Assembly: GCA_003024785.1 (NCBI GenBank)
Contig: PUQB01000437.1
Span: 62,001 to 126,000, forward strand
Length of the DNA: 64,000 nt
Reading direction: 5' to 3'
Source of the DNA: Selaginella tamariscina
Taxonomy: Eukaryota > Streptophyta > Lycopodiopsida > Selaginellales > Selaginellaceae
Shown here: positions 1-12,735 of the stretch, in pieces
Layout of the letters: every line of letters begins with the position of its first letter
How positions within the stretch are numbered: the first letter of the stretch is position 1
Translations under genes and position numbers: made by a program
The notes under the pieces: model-generated
Told to the model about the DNA's origin: nothing
Databases searched by the model: none
What the model saw: the letters and a program-made list of their open reading frames with translations, nothing else

Positions 1-1324
<1,324 letters not shown>

Positions 1325-1548
1325 TGTATGCTTTGTGTGGCGTTCACTTGTTCAATCTTTTAAGGATGCCATAAACAACAAGACAAAGGTTAAGCATCAA
1401 ACACTCAGAAAGGCTTCTGTACGCTACTGTGGCTGCGGCGGTTTTAACTTGTACGTGGATGTAGCATATACTTTATATACATCAAATTCACAAAGTCAGG
1501 TTATGTCGCTTATTAAGCATATGATATAGACATTTAATAATCATGACC

Positions 1549-2275
1549 TCACGTCATCAGCTCCTCCAATGCTTCTTCTTCTTCACAATTCCTTTGGACG
1601 TCTAATCTTTTCATATACCAGCTTCCTCTCTCACCAGCTTCTCTGCAATCTTGTGAAGGTAGCCACAGCAGCGTCACCTTGTACAGTATATACACGCTAT
1701 TGATTGTTCCTAGGTGTATATATGTATGCACAATGTATGCATGTCAAACCAGCAACTATATCTATGACTGTTATTCTCTCTCTCTCTCTCTCACACAACC
1801 ACATTCATATTCTATAGATTTTAGATATTCTACCTTGTTGGAGAAGTTTTAATAAATCTTACTCAGTGACACTTGGAGGTCTGTGGACAAAGTTTTATCA
1901 TCTGGAACAAAGGGACTTGCACTTGGCTTGTTCCAGAGGACGCTTGCAGTAATGTTATGCTCTCGTGCTGCACGTCTGATGCGAGTTGCTGCGTAATGCC
2001 TCAGTATAAACATCCATTGACATGTAGGATCATAACACCCAGCAGGTTTCCACGCTTTAGAGAACCTGGAACACATAATATATATAACATACATATATAA
2101 TATGTATTTATATTACCTTCTATGACCACCACGTCCATAGCATGCTTCCTCATCAGAAAAACCTCAAGTCCTGTTTCATATTCTAAGTTCTCACTAGATC
2201 TTACAACAGTAACGCTAGGAAAATGTACCACTGTTACTTCTCTTGAGGTTTTGAAACAAGAAGTGTGGGCATTGC
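1549..2275 (-). CDS. Unrecognised multi-exon gene
   Basis: I do not recognise this gene. On the minus strand an exon from about 2260 to 2120 encodes a segment with VRSSENLEYETGLEVFLM, ending at a GT donor near 2117. A second exon (about 2058-1853) can be joined at an AAAG acceptor so that the frame runs into IEAWKPAGCYDPTCQWM and then RIRRAAREHNITASVLWNK, ending near a GTAAG donor at 1858. A third exon (about 1680-1549) ends in an acidic tail with EEEEALEELMT and a stop. Which frame is correct in the last exon is unclear. Codon-like composition and plausible splice sites are the only support. The gene is head-to-head with SDE2. Confidence 0.4.
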
Positions 2276-2426
2276 CGATTTCAATAAATTAGAGAACCGA
2301 GGCTATTCGATTGTCCAATCCTCTGCATAATTACATCTAAATTTTTCTATAGAAATGATGTGTTTCTTCTCGTTTATATTTTTACTAAACCAAACTAACC
2401 AGATTTCATTATAATTAAATAACCTG

Positions 2427-2451
2427 TGAGAGGTCCCGAGTTCAAATCTTG
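2427..2451 (+). promoter_or_regulatory. tRNA T-arm / B-box-like motif upstream of SDE2
   Basis: AGTTCAAATCT at 2439-2449 fits the relaxed Pol III B-box GWTCRANNC and is preceded by GAGGTCCCG, as in a tRNA T-arm. No complete tRNA can be folded around it. It lies about 92 nt before the SDE2 start in the same orientation as the gene. Similar motifs precede the hydrolase and KIN17 genes. Confidence 0.35.
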
Positions 2452-2541
2452 ATATATATATATATATTTTTTTCGCGTGTTTCCGCGTGTTTTTACCCCT
2501 TTATTTTAGCTGTTCTAGGGTTCATACAGCTAGGGCTGAAA

Positions 2542-3894
2542 ATGTCGATGTCGGAGCAACAACAGTCCGTGATGCAGCAGTTTTTGGTAAGCATTCTGGA
2601 ACTTGGGACTCGATGCATCAATTTCGATGCCGCACCCGTGCTCTGCAGGGATCTCAAAGCTAGGGTTTATGAGATCGCCCGAATCCCGGCAGAGTATCAG
2701 CGGATTGCCACGGTGTCGGGACATTCGCGATGACGAGCTCATCCGTGGCGATGCAGCTACATACACTGTTCTTGTTCGGGTCAGAGGCGGCAAAGGAGGA
2801 TTTGGGTCGCTTCTCCGGACCAGCAAATCCAAGAAGAAGATCACGAATCATGATTCATGTAGAGATCTCTCTGGAAGGCGGATTAGACATGTTAATGCTG
2901 AGAAAATCATCAAGGTATGGTACTTTGTGTCGGTTGCGTGTCGGTGCTGTCTTTTTTGTTAGTGTGCTGTGGTGCTCTGTATGGAATTCTGTATGTGTTG
3001 ATTCAGTGTGTGAAATTTGCGTTCCGGGTGTCTGTGTATATTGACTTTTCCTCTGCAGGAATGGCAAGAGGACGAAGGAATGAGACAGATGGAGAAGGTT
3101 GCACTCGATTACTTAAAGAAGAAGGTGGTTGACCAGAAGAAAACCACCAATCAAGTTGATGTTCTGAACAAGTTCAGGGAGCAAGCTGAGCGGAACTCTG
3201 TTGAAGTTCAGATGGCTATCATGGCTGGGTTGAAGAGGAAGAAGAAGACTGGAAACCAGTCCAAGAAGAAGCTTAAATTGTAAGTACTGTGTGTGTGTGT
3301 GTGTGTGTGTGTGACATATATACTAACTGGTTTCCCTTTTAGGATTGCGGTTGAGGATGAGAGTGATCTAGACGAGGAACCTACTGAAAGTGATAAGTGA
3401 CAAACTCAGCAGTCCAAGCAGAAACACCACAGGCAGAGGTGATAAACCCAGCAATTGAAGCAGAAGTAGCACAGACTGAGTTCACAATGGCACAAGTTGA
3501 GCCAGTACAATTAGCAGAAGGTGAGGTTACAATCGCACATGTTAAGCCAGTACAATTAGCAGAACCAGCTCAAGTTCTGGAGGAAGCACAAGCAGTTGAA
3601 CCACCAACATATGTAGCGCAAGTACAACCAGGGATGGAACAATCAGAAGTAGCTGAGTTGAACTTTGAAGACTACAGTAGCGCTCATGATCTAGAGGTAT
3701 GTGTGTGTGCGTGTGTGTGTGATCAACGACTGACTAAATTTATTCAGGCTCTTGGATTGGAGAGACTGAAAATGGAACTTCAGAAGCGTGGTTTGAAGTG
3801 CGGAGGCAGTTTATCGGAGAGAGCGAAGAGGTTGTTCCTTCTAAAGAGCACTCCGCGGGACAAGCTAGATAAGAAGTATTTTGCTAAGGCTTAA
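2542..3894 (+). CDS. SDE2: SDE2-like protein (ubiquitin-like N-terminus, SAP C-terminus)
   Basis: Homologue of SDE2, a nuclear protein made as a ubiquitin-like precursor that is cleaved after a GGKGG site and acts in pre-mRNA splicing and genome stability. Start chosen at the ATG at 2542. Exon 1 (2542-2914) encodes the ubiquitin-like fold, then GGKGGFGSLLR and CRDLSGRRIRHVNAEK, the family signature. Exon 2 (3059-3279) is a charged helix. Exon 3 (3343-3696) has Ala/Glu/Gln/Pro-rich repeats containing the word KPVQLAE or EPVQLAE. Exon 4 (3748-3894) is the SAP domain (ELQKRGLKCGGSLSERAKRL). Two frame breaks are needed, at the GGG run 2718-2720 and near 3393-3397; without the second a TGA at 3398 ends the protein before the SAP domain. 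The last intron (3697-3747) is only 51 bp and keeps frame if retained. A (TG)n tract sits in intron 2. The gene is probably real and the breaks may be sequence errors. Confidence 0.88.
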
Positions 3895-3899
3895 ATCAT

Positions 3900-4410
3900 C
3901 GTTTGTAACTACAAACAGTACATGCAATTTGACTTTTCTATTTAAGACCTTTACATTATCGTTTCAACAATTATATTTAACAGTAGAACCTGTCTAAATT
4001 AATACTATATAAATTAATATAATTTTTTGGTTCTGAAATTAATAATTAATAGCATTTTGTCAGTCCCAACAATTTTATAAATTAATTTTTATTATATATT
4101 AAGTATAAAATCGTGTAAATTTAATTAAACACTAGCATAAATTAGCATATTAGGCTGGTTTTACGTGTGTATTAAATATCAAACTAATAACTTTCTAATT
4201 ATTTCTTTAAAAATTATTAACATTTCAAATTAAAATAATAATTATAATGATTAGCTTATAATTAAAATTTATATGTGGTTATGTGTATTATAAATGTATG
4301 TTAATTTATTAATTATTAAATTTATATAACCTGTTTAAATTAATAACCTTAATATTGCCCAGCAGTATTATATGTAATTTAAATTCATTAAGAGAAATAT
4401 ACATGAATAG
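3900..4410. repeat. AT-rich intergenic stretch with Emigrant/pogo-MITE-like ends
   Basis: Very AT-rich. CAGTAGAACCTGTCTAAATT at 3981-4000, followed by repeated AAATTAATA words, resembles the terminal sequence of the Emigrant/Lemi (pogo-type) MITEs of flowering plants. A second, same-orientation block (ATAACCTGTTTAAATTAATA) occurs near 4325-4344. I see no clear inverted partner or target duplication, so only fragments are claimed. No gene seen. Confidence 0.35.
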
Positions 4411-5190
4411 GGTTAAGTCCTACTTCCTCGCCGGTAAGCACACTGAACGCACATCCTCTCCGTCGTGCCGCTGTGTCCTGACTTCTCCGTCGCTCTGGGG
4501 CCTCCAAGGATAACAGCATCGCCTACAAGATCGCAGCTGAGCTCGAGATCAAGTGCTGGGTGGATTGTCATGAAGGTCATAGGATAGGGAGGACGAGAAC
4601 CTGTTCGAGCACCTCGCGAGGCCCTTAAGTTCATCGATGGAGGGGTGAACAACGGCATAGTGCTGGCAACCATCTTTCTAGTCACTTCCTTTTTCTGCAG
4701 TGCCATGTGGATGGAAAAGCTCTCGGCAAAAGGTAACTTTGGTGCATGCTTTGCTAATTGATCACTCTCAAATCTCCGGACGCATTGGCATCGCTCAAAG
4801 CATGTAGCCCGACCGTGCAGCCAAATAGCGGGTTTTTAAAGCAGGTGATTCGTTGTTCTTGAACTATGTGTCCTCCTCGCAGTTGTCAACGTTTGAGTCT
4901 TCGGGTTTCGTAGTGAGGCGCAGAAAACCAAGCAGCAACAGCAAACCAAGATCCCAACAAAAGTTTGTAGAAGTCTATGGTTTAGTGGTGCAGTAAGAAT
5001 CCTCACTGGTGGCAGAGAAGAAGTATCGAAGTAGATAAAATGTCCGTTCCTGAGTGCTCCTTTAGTATTTCGTGTCTCATGCCAAAGACAAGTGACAATT
5101 CTTCCCTGTTGCCCGGGAAGCCATTCTCTGAAGCTCTAAGAGATTGAGCTTGATAATATCCTCGAGTCTTTAAGCCAAACGATACGCTGT
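4411..5190. other. Unassigned, partly GC-richer stretch without a convincing gene
   Basis: The composition from 4411 to 4740 is less AT-rich and looks formerly coding. One plus-strand frame gives a hydrophobic segment (NNGIVLATIFLVTSFF), but every frame is interrupted and I recognise no family. From 4740 to 5190 I see nothing assignable. Confidence 0.3.
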
Positions 5191-5194
5191 TTCT

Positions 5195-6715
5195 TTAGAC
5201 GTGACGTACCGTTTCTCTAGACGTGACTCGTTTGTTCATTGCATTTACGATAGCTTTGTTGGCCATGTGAAGCTCCTTAACACACAAAAACGGATAGGTC
5301 AGTACTAATGCTGCGGCTTTTCCGAGTCCCGCAGGCATGGGCTTGGAGGCCGGGCCTGGAGTATTCTGCAATATTCTTTCAATCGGTAGATTGTGTGGCC
5401 AAACAATCTTGGTTAGCATGTTAAACTAATAATTGAGTCCATCGATTTCATATGCAAATTAAAACATTATTTTTCATTAAAACCAAAGTAGTTTGAAAGT
5501 CATGTCTACCTCTTGCGTTGTAGCTAATGTGGCTTTGAGATGGAGGTGGCTCAGTCTGTACTAGCTTAGGTGTGATGTTCTCATGAAGCTTCTTAAGTGC
5601 AAATTCTGCAAGCTTTTTATTCTTTTTGTTCCCATAATATTCCTCCCAAGATTAGCAGCTGCAACTAGGGAGGAACCTGTATTGGAGCTTATGTTCCAAA
5701 CAAGATCATCAAGTCTGCTTAGACACTCAATAATTAATTGCATTAGTCAAACACTCTTCGGTTGGATAGGGAGCCTACAAAGACAATAAAGCCATTAGGT
5801 CTCTAAACATAAGAAAAACTATTTAGCATGATTGCTAAAAGTGATTTGACATGTTGACAAGGATGGTCAAACTTAATTTGAGCAAATTGGTCTAGTGTCT
5901 TTCCCAGATGCCTGGAAAATAAGTAGAACAAGAAGGTTTTCCTGTAGGATGGATGATGAAAACTATTAGTAGGTTAGATGGTTAAATGGAAAACTTTACC
6001 TTCACGTAATTTTAAATCCCAACCATGCCCCCATACATGTTGCACAATGCAACAAGGTAGAGGTTGACTTCTTTGGTAGCTTCAGCAACTTTAATGATAG
6101 CCATCATTGTAGCAAAGACAACAAGCAACCCGTTTGCAGTCATGTGCATACCCACAAGTTGTACTGCCTCATCAAATTTCAATGGGTCTAGGAAGATCAT
6201 ATTCCTATTGTAGTTATCCGTTGCTGGCTATAGCTGGTTGGGCAAGTCAATGAGGATCAAGTTGAATCCAAACTCATTTGCCTCTTCAAGAAACCTTGCA
6301 TGAGCATTTGCTATGTGCCACTTGTCAACTTCGCGTACATCTCTGGAAAGTCACCTATATGATCCACAAAAATGCCCTACACATGTCTTTGATGTTGCAA
6401 ACAACACAATCATATGCACCTTGGGTTATAGCTAACATTGGAACATAGAACAAGAGGTTGTCCTTGATGTTAATACTTGTAGCCAAGGGCTAGATATCAC
6501 CTAGATTGAACATAGCTACTTCTCCTGTAGGCTTAGAAGTGCTTGCAGAAGGGTCAAGTCTTCTCCTAGCAAGTTGTGTGCCTTTTGTTCTTCAACTTCA
6601 TTATAAGATCCACCTCTTTTGGTTGCCATCACCTTTGGAAGATCTTTTGCATGCTCATTGTACAAGTCTTGTTCCCATGTCGGTTGCTCCTCTCGAGGAA
6701 AATCCAATCAAAAAG
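5195..6715 (-). pseudogene. DNA-methyltransferase-like gene fragment (N4/N6 type), degenerate
   Basis: Reading right to left, an acidic helical part (6707-6516) leads to ITQGAYDCVVCNIKDMC near 6440-6390. Then comes FNLILIDLPNQ (6235-6269), which has the position and shape of methyltransferase motif IV (DPP[YW]). A hydrophobic block follows (MTANGLLVVFATM, about 6110-6150). Last is SSNTGSSLVAAANLGRNIMGT (5630-5690), which matches the motif I pattern DPF-G-GST-LVAA--LGR---G of beta/gamma-class DNA methyltransferases. That order (IV before I) is normal for these classes. Key residues are altered (DLP for DPP, NISSN for DPFSG) and there are several stops and frame changes, so it is unlikely to be active. 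It ends exactly where the phosphatase block begins (6716). It may be a diverged relative of the methyltransferase half of the ParB-type genes to the right, but I could not align them. Confidence 0.55.
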
Positions 6716-7464
6716 ATAATGCTACCCTCTGTTATCCATGGTCATATTATGTTGTTAAATGTCAATGGTGTTCTGCTTTATCGACAAAGGCCCAAGGATA
6801 GAAAAAAAGAAATCAAATAAGGAGATTTCATTCCTTGTCATGGTAAATTTCGATATAATATTATTTTTCGTCTAGGGTTAGACCATCTCTTTCAAAAGCT
6901 TAAGGAGATGGGTGCACTTGTGGGGATTTGATCATGTATGCAGATTCACAACTTGACACCATTGCTGAATTTACTTAAGAAACATTGTAATGTTGCAGAA
7001 GAGTGATTCGTAAAGATTGGATTTTTAACCAGCAAATATGTTATAAACCTCTTGAATTTCACAATATAAAAAAGGAAAGCAAGCCATACTTCTTCAAGAA
7101 TGAAAAATTTATTTGGCTTCATAGGGAAATCAATCAGTTAAGGATAATGAAGAACGCACATATCTTAGTGGTAGACGATTGTCCTCAGAAGGTTATGCTC
7201 AACCAAAACATTACTTGTATCCATCCAATCACTTTCGACCCATATTCTGATACCAATACCATGGATGAGCTAGTGAACTACTTGGATACGTGCCTCGGAA
7301 AGAAGAATCTCAAAAACTTTTGTGAACAATATCCACCATATCAAACATTTCCTGATGCTTTTCTTTTTCGTGATTTTGAGTTTTATAAAATAAAGAAGAG
7401 CAACCGGGCACTTTATAATATTATTCTTAAGGAACGTCATTTTTTAAATAAGCCTTTTATGTAG
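6716..7464 (+). pseudogene. FCP1/NIF-type HAD phosphatase, copy A
   Basis: HAD-superfamily phosphatase of the FCP1-homology (NLI-interacting factor) type. The first motif is LLNVNGVLL (LLDVNGVLL in copy B), where D-x-N-G replaces the usual D-x-D-G. Next is VGI-stop-SCMQIHNL, where copy B has VGIWSCMQIHNL, and finally HILVVDDCPQK (7159-7191), the acidic metal-binding motif. The catalytic Asp itself is N here, the Trp codon is TGA (around 6928-6930), and a frameshift separates the N-terminal part from the open frame 7003-7464. This copy is therefore a pseudogene. Copy B at 12.0-12.75 kb is the same block in opposite orientation. Confidence 0.7.
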
Positions 7465-7916
7465 ACCTGGTTTTATCACATCTTATGTATTAATAAGGAT
7501 GGCAACTCTTAACTGCATTCGTGAGAGTGTTAGGTAGTGGCAACAACATAAAGATATTGAATAAAATGATTCGATTAATCCGGAGAGTGATGACTTAGAC
7601 AAAATGAGGAGATTTCTATGTATTGTTAAGGAGAAAGTATTTATAAATAGATTAACATGTTGATAAGGAAATGATTTCATTTGTAATTATGTTTGATAGT
7701 ATTTTTTTAATTATTGTAAATTATTTTTACAACAAAGAATAATATGAATATTCTAAGATATTTTAGGAATATTCCTTACTTAATTTGTTAATTAATTAAT
7801 ATTTAAGACTTAATTATATATTAATTAAATAATTAATTAATAATTAAAACTTAAGTATTAATTAGTAATTTATTTTATATTCCCATTTTCACGTATCATG
7901 CCCATTTTAATTACAA
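7465..7916. other. AT-rich 3' flank of phosphatase copy A
   Basis: No gene seen. The sequence is the inverted counterpart of about 11541-11990, so it belongs to the duplicated phosphatase block. The block ends at the shared word CATTTTCACGTATCATGCCC (7887-7906). Confidence 0.6.
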
Positions 7917-8293
7917 CATGCATAATGGTAGGAGAACATACAAGGAATGGGTGGTTGTTGAGGCAGACTTTGCGACATGGTTTGACAATATGCACGCACA
8001 ATGTAAAACTCAAATGTTCTTTGGCTTTCACGACTATGTGAAGTTCAACTTCTTAATGGAGCCAGCCAAGTTCTTGGAAGTTGATGAGACAACTCGAGGG
8101 GATGATATAGAAGTAACATATAGCTTCTTCTTTAGATTGAGTTGACTTTAACATATGTGGTGTATGTAGCTACTCGGTGGCAAAAAGTGTGCACTCCAAC
8201 ATCAAATATGAAGATATGGATGAACATAGAAGCCAGCCTCATATATGGTCCAAGTTACACAGTGCGTTGACCAAGTTCAAGAGAACAAATGCG
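7917..8293 (+). other. Short open frames of unknown nature between duplicated blocks
   Basis: This stretch is not present in the second copy of the region. An open frame at 7918-8145 (75 codons) and one starting near 8177 contain no domain I recognise. They are probably remnants of a longer gene interrupted by the phosphatase block. Confidence 0.25.
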
Positions 8294-11178
8294 CCTCTTG
8301 AATGCTTTGCAACTCACTTGGTTGCTCCCTTTCACATTTATCTGTTGACATATATCGTTGCATATCCCTTTATCATTTTCCTTATAAGATTAGATATTGC
8401 AGGCGTTGAAGAAAGTGAATTAGGAACTGAAGGTAATAGAAATGGTGATGAAAAAATTGAAGTGGTCCCCATGGTAAGGATGTTTTGAGCTGCATTATTA
8501 TTTATTTCCTGTATGAACTTTGTCATTCTGACATGTGGCACAAGAAATTTTTGCAAACCCCTCTCTTACCTCATGCCAATGCTGAAAATCCATGTTCTCA
8601 ACTGTTTTATTACATCTGCAAAATGATAATTAGCTGGCCTTATAATTATCAAGATATATTATTTACCTTGTTAATATGTGACCTATGTTTGAACTAAAAG
8701 CTTCATTAATCCTTGAGAATTTATTTTCTGTACAAATATAAACGAAATATACAAAAATGCCTTATGTTACACTCATTTACAACTATTCATCACTCTAAGA
8801 ACTCATTAACAATTCTTCTTTGCTATTACCTTCTGAATGAGGCGAAGAAGGTCTAAGTCGCTTGGTAGATCGTTCATGATCTTTGTATCTTCTGTTGATG
8901 TTTCCATGGGTAATGGAGTATGTGAATGTTTTGTACTCTTTGAGATAATTTTTGGTCTAATATCTGATTGAAGATCGTCCTCAGACTCCGACATTGAACC
9001 AGATTCCTCTTCAGAGCTATCACACTTCTCGGGAGGGAACTTTCCCAAATACTCCTATGGGTTTGTTGGGGTAGTCAGTTGAGAACCTCTTTATCCACTT
9101 GTTCAAGTCCTCAACCATGGTCTTATCCTTTTCAACGGCAAACACACATGTATCCGAAGGTAACACTCCTTCAAGACGGATCCCCTAGTGTAGTAGTCAA
9201 AAACCCATGCATCACTGTGAGGACCCCTGATCAAGTTGACGATGCTCCGTGCAGCTTGACTTGTGATGTTTGGATAATGTACATTGCTAAATATGTCCCT
9301 CTCAACTATCGGTGTATCAGATGGAGGTTCAATCCCGTTGGAGTGAAAACAGATGCTTGGGAAGTCATTTGGAAGTTTGAAATTGTTTGGCACATTCCTA
9401 ACAACCAAGTGAACAACCAAATCAATGCACTTTGGATCAGCATCATTTATATAAAATCCTGTCCAACGATGTTTATTCCTCTTGGCAAAGGCGAAGGCAA
9501 AGGTATCGGTGACATGAGCAAGAATCAAGAAATAAATACCTGAAAACGTAGATATCAGTCAAGAGTGCAAGCATGAATTCAATAATAAATACCTTCTTTG
9601 TACATGCTTGCATGGCTAAGTTTCTCCACCAAATCCTCTAGTGCCTTATTTGTCGATGGATTTTTTGACACCGCCGATCCATCATGAACATTGAAATGGT
9701 TTCTTGCAAGTAGTGATGTTACCCCATAAAGTCTCCGAATCCGACAATAAACATCTGTAGTTTGGACATTGTTCTTTCCCTGCAGTAGCTCTTTGTGGTC
9801 CCTCAAGAGTTTCCCACACGTATCGCGTGTGTTTGAACTTCTCCCATATTTTGTTGTTGTAGTGGTTGGTGTCGACAGCGTCTCATTCTGCCAATAACTT
9901 ATGGTACTGCTCAATTGTGAGATTCGGCTTAGCTAAAAATGCCGATCTTTTTGTCAGCTTCTCACGGGTATGCTCGGAAAGTTTTGTTGCCATTTCCTTT
10001 ATTGTGTTCATCGAGAAGTCATTGGGGCCGTTATTGTGTGCTGGCCACTAATAATGTAGTACTTAATTGATTTTTTATTCTCCGTCTAAATCTTCGTGAT
10101 TTGTTCTGGTGTTGTCACCACACTTTGTCAGTGCCTTTCTTCTTTCATAGTATGGGCACAAAACAGCATTATGTGGAACGGTGTAAGAATTGTCGTCCTT
10201 CATCTTCTCCATGAGCTCAGCTACACGTTCCTGGTTGAGTGGCCTGTAATTGAAGTTTGGGTTGACGCTGCAATACTTAACCCTACACTCGTAAATCCTA
10301 TCATCCAACATCATTTCCTTGTGGCTTATTGCAGCATGGGATGCCACAGGTGCACTGACAAAACGACAGATTTTCTTCTACGATCCGAATCAACATGTGT
10401 GATCCCCGACTGCAGCTTCTAATGTTTTGGCACACTCTTCCAGCTTCCGAAAATTTTAAGCAAATTGAACATGATCTGTAAAGAACCTGGGACGAGCCAC
10501 CCTCTCAATCTCCCTAATGATGTCGTTGTGTTCTTCTTCAATGTGAAGAGGGACGATTGCTACTTGTGGATGTTCTGTATTGTGAAGCAATTCTGCTGAG
10601 AATACACCTACTCGATGAGTATGGAGATCTTCGAAGTAGACATCTAATTGGATCCCCTCCATAATGGGCTTTCGTTGAGTTGAAAAGAACTCCACGGTCA
10701 ACATCATTAGTGAACACATGAACGTCATTATCACAAGTCGACAAAACCACCCAAGATTAATGTCGTAACTGGCGACCTCTGGATGAGAACGTGACATTGG
10801 ATGGAACAAGGCATACGTGTCGAGCATCGTCCAATCTGGGTTCACACTGCTTTTGGTGCTTGACTAGTAAATCTACTTTCCATTGTTTTGCTTGTCCACG
10901 CATTGTGACAGATGTTAGTTTGACAGCAACCATGGTTGCTCCAATGCGCTTCCGTTTATTTTGAAATATGGCCAAGTTGATTCCAAATCCCCCTGCCCAT
11001 CTCTTCTCCTCTCTTCTTCAATGTCACCTCAATTCCACATCTGAATACAAAAATGATTAGTTTTCAAGCACATATCCGAGTATAACAATTTTATTATAAT
11101 TCTTACCCAGAATTTGACGACGACTCCATACTAATGACTGAATCTCCTTGTTTGATAAATCGTCCTTCTGCACAATAA
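8294..11178 (-). pseudogene. ParB-like / methyltransferase-like gene, copy A
   Basis: Degenerate copy of the gene described more fully for copy B (12.7-16.4 kb), with which it is collinear. From the N-terminal side: an exon near 11178-11105 (KEIQSLVWSRR); an unknown globular part around 10975-10456 (EGIQLDVYFEDL); a ParB-like part 10347-10030 with LNQERVAELMEKMKDD and YYIISGQHTITA; a helical part 9914-9579; a part with ILAHVTDTFAFAFAKRNKH (9528-9470); and a C-terminal part (9240-8806) with VFDYYTRGSVLK, CVFAVEKDK and an acidic tail with SESEDD, ending at a stop at 8806. Frame changes occur between nearly all parts, and the helix after the ParB histidine motif is truncated relative to copy B. 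The stretch 8294-8800 is shared with copy B but shows no recognisable coding. Confidence 0.55.
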
Positions 11179-11540
11179 TACACTATGAATACAATTCATA
11201 TAAAAATGCACACACACTTGTATAAACCCGAATATACAAAATAATACACTGATAAATTCACATACACCCTTGTTTGTCTCAGAGAGAAGTGGATGGGATT
11301 AACTGTCCAAAGCTCACATTTGTGCTAGTGCAAAAAACTGATAACATTTGGTTTTAGAACCACCACAAATGTGAGCTTTGGAGTTTCACATATTTACTAG
11401 CTTTTACTCAAAATATTATGATAAGATGATAGAAGTAAATAAAATGAGATACAACTTATATATACTAATACACATATATATTCACATGGAAGGGTGGTGG
11501 GATTAATCTCGCCACCCTAGTATGCACGTTGTAACTAAAG
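11179..11540. other. Non-coding flank with hairpin and one GGTGGGATTAATC palindrome
   Basis: No gene. It contains the 18-bp-stem hairpin at 11307-11381 and a single degenerate copy (11493-11517, GGTGGTGGGATTAATCTCGC) of the palindrome that is amplified to about 25 copies at the equivalent place after copy B. Confidence 0.6.
11307..11381. repeat. Hairpin (inverted repeat), copy A
   Basis: Perfect 18-bp arms: CCAAAGCTCACATTTGTG at 11307-11324 and its reverse complement at 11364-11381, with a 39-nt loop. The same hairpin follows copy B at 16460-16542. Confidence 0.85.
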
Positions 11541-12735
11541 TGGGCATGATACGTGAAAATGGAATATAAAATAAATTACTAATTAATACTTAAGTTTTAA
11601 TTATTATTAATTATTTATTTTAATATGTAATTAAGCCTTAAATATTAATTAATTAATAAATTAATCCTTCAATAACCTTACTTAGTAAGGAATATTCCTA
11701 AAATATCTTAGAATATTCATATTATTCTAAAAATAATTTACAATAATTAAGAAATACTATCAAACATAATTATAAATGAAATCATTTTCTTATTAACATG
11801 TTAATTTTTAATAAATACTTTCTTCCTATCATACAGAGAAATCTTCTCATTTTGTCTAAATCATCACTCTTCGGATTAATCGAATCATTTTGATCAATAT
11901 CTTGATGTTGTTATCACCACCTAACACTCTCACGAATGCAATTGGGAGTTGCCATCCTTTGTTAATACATAAGATGTGATAAGAGAAGGTTTACATAAAG
12001 GCTCATCTAAAAACTGACGTTCCTTAAGAATAATTATTATAAAGCACCCGGTTGTTATCCTTCATTTTATAAAATTCAAAATCACGAGAAAGAAAAGCTT
12101 TAGGAAATGTTTAATACAGTGGATACTGCTCACAAAAGTTTTTGAGATTCTTCTTTCTGAGGCACGTATCCAAGTAGTTCACTAGCTCATCCATGATATC
12201 GGTATCAGAATATGGGTCGAAAGTGATTGGATGAATACAGCAATGTTTTGGTTGAGCATAGCCTTCTGAGGAGAGTCGTCTACCACTAAGATATGCGTTC
12301 TTCATTATCCTTAAGCGACTGATCTCCCCATGAGTCCCAATTATTCTTTCATTCTTGAAGAAGTATGGCTTGCTTTCCTTTTTATATTGTGAAATTCGAG
12401 AGGTTTATAACATATTCGCTGGTCAAAAATCCAATCTTTACGAATCACCTCTTCTGCAACACTACAATGTTTCTTAAGCAAATTCAACAGCGGTGTTAAG
12501 TTATGAATCTGCATGCATGACCAAATCCCCACAAGCGCACCCATCTCCTTAAGCTTTTGAAAGAGACGATCCAACCCTGGACGAAAAATAATATCATATC
12601 GAAATTTACCATGACAAGGAATGAAATCTCCTTGTTTGATTTCTTTTTTCCTATCCTCGGGCCTTTGTCGATGAAGCAGAACACCATTGACATCCAACAA
12701 CACAATATGGCCATGAGTAACATGGGATAGCGTTG
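11541..12735 (-). pseudogene. FCP1/NIF-type HAD phosphatase block, copy B (inverted)
   Basis: Inverted counterpart of 6716-7906. The frame from 12754 to 12341 encodes HIVLLDVNGVLLHR (motif with catalytic Asp, D-x-N-G), KFRYDIIFRPGLDRLF and VGIWSCMQIHNLTPLLNLL, the FCP1-type order. A frameshift near 12350 moves the rest into another frame (to about 12111, with CIHPITFDPYSDTDIMDELV). The region that should give VVDDCPQK is shifted (12240-12310). It is better preserved than copy A because the Trp of the second motif is intact, but it still does not encode a full protein as written. The family acts on phosphoserine in proteins such as the RNA polymerase II tail; the substrate here is unknown. 11541-11990 is AT-rich 3' flank. 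Confidence 0.68.

Noticed and set aside
5195-5743. RopGEF (PRONE) domain
   Set aside because: A superficial likeness of LDDLVW to PRONE sequence; the following GSSLVAAANLGR fits a methyltransferase motif much better.
9079-9543. 154-codon plus-strand open frame (and 13524-13856 in copy B)
   Set aside because: Lies opposite the minus-strand ParB/methyltransferase-like gene, which is collinear in both copies and carries recognisable motifs; the plus frame has none.
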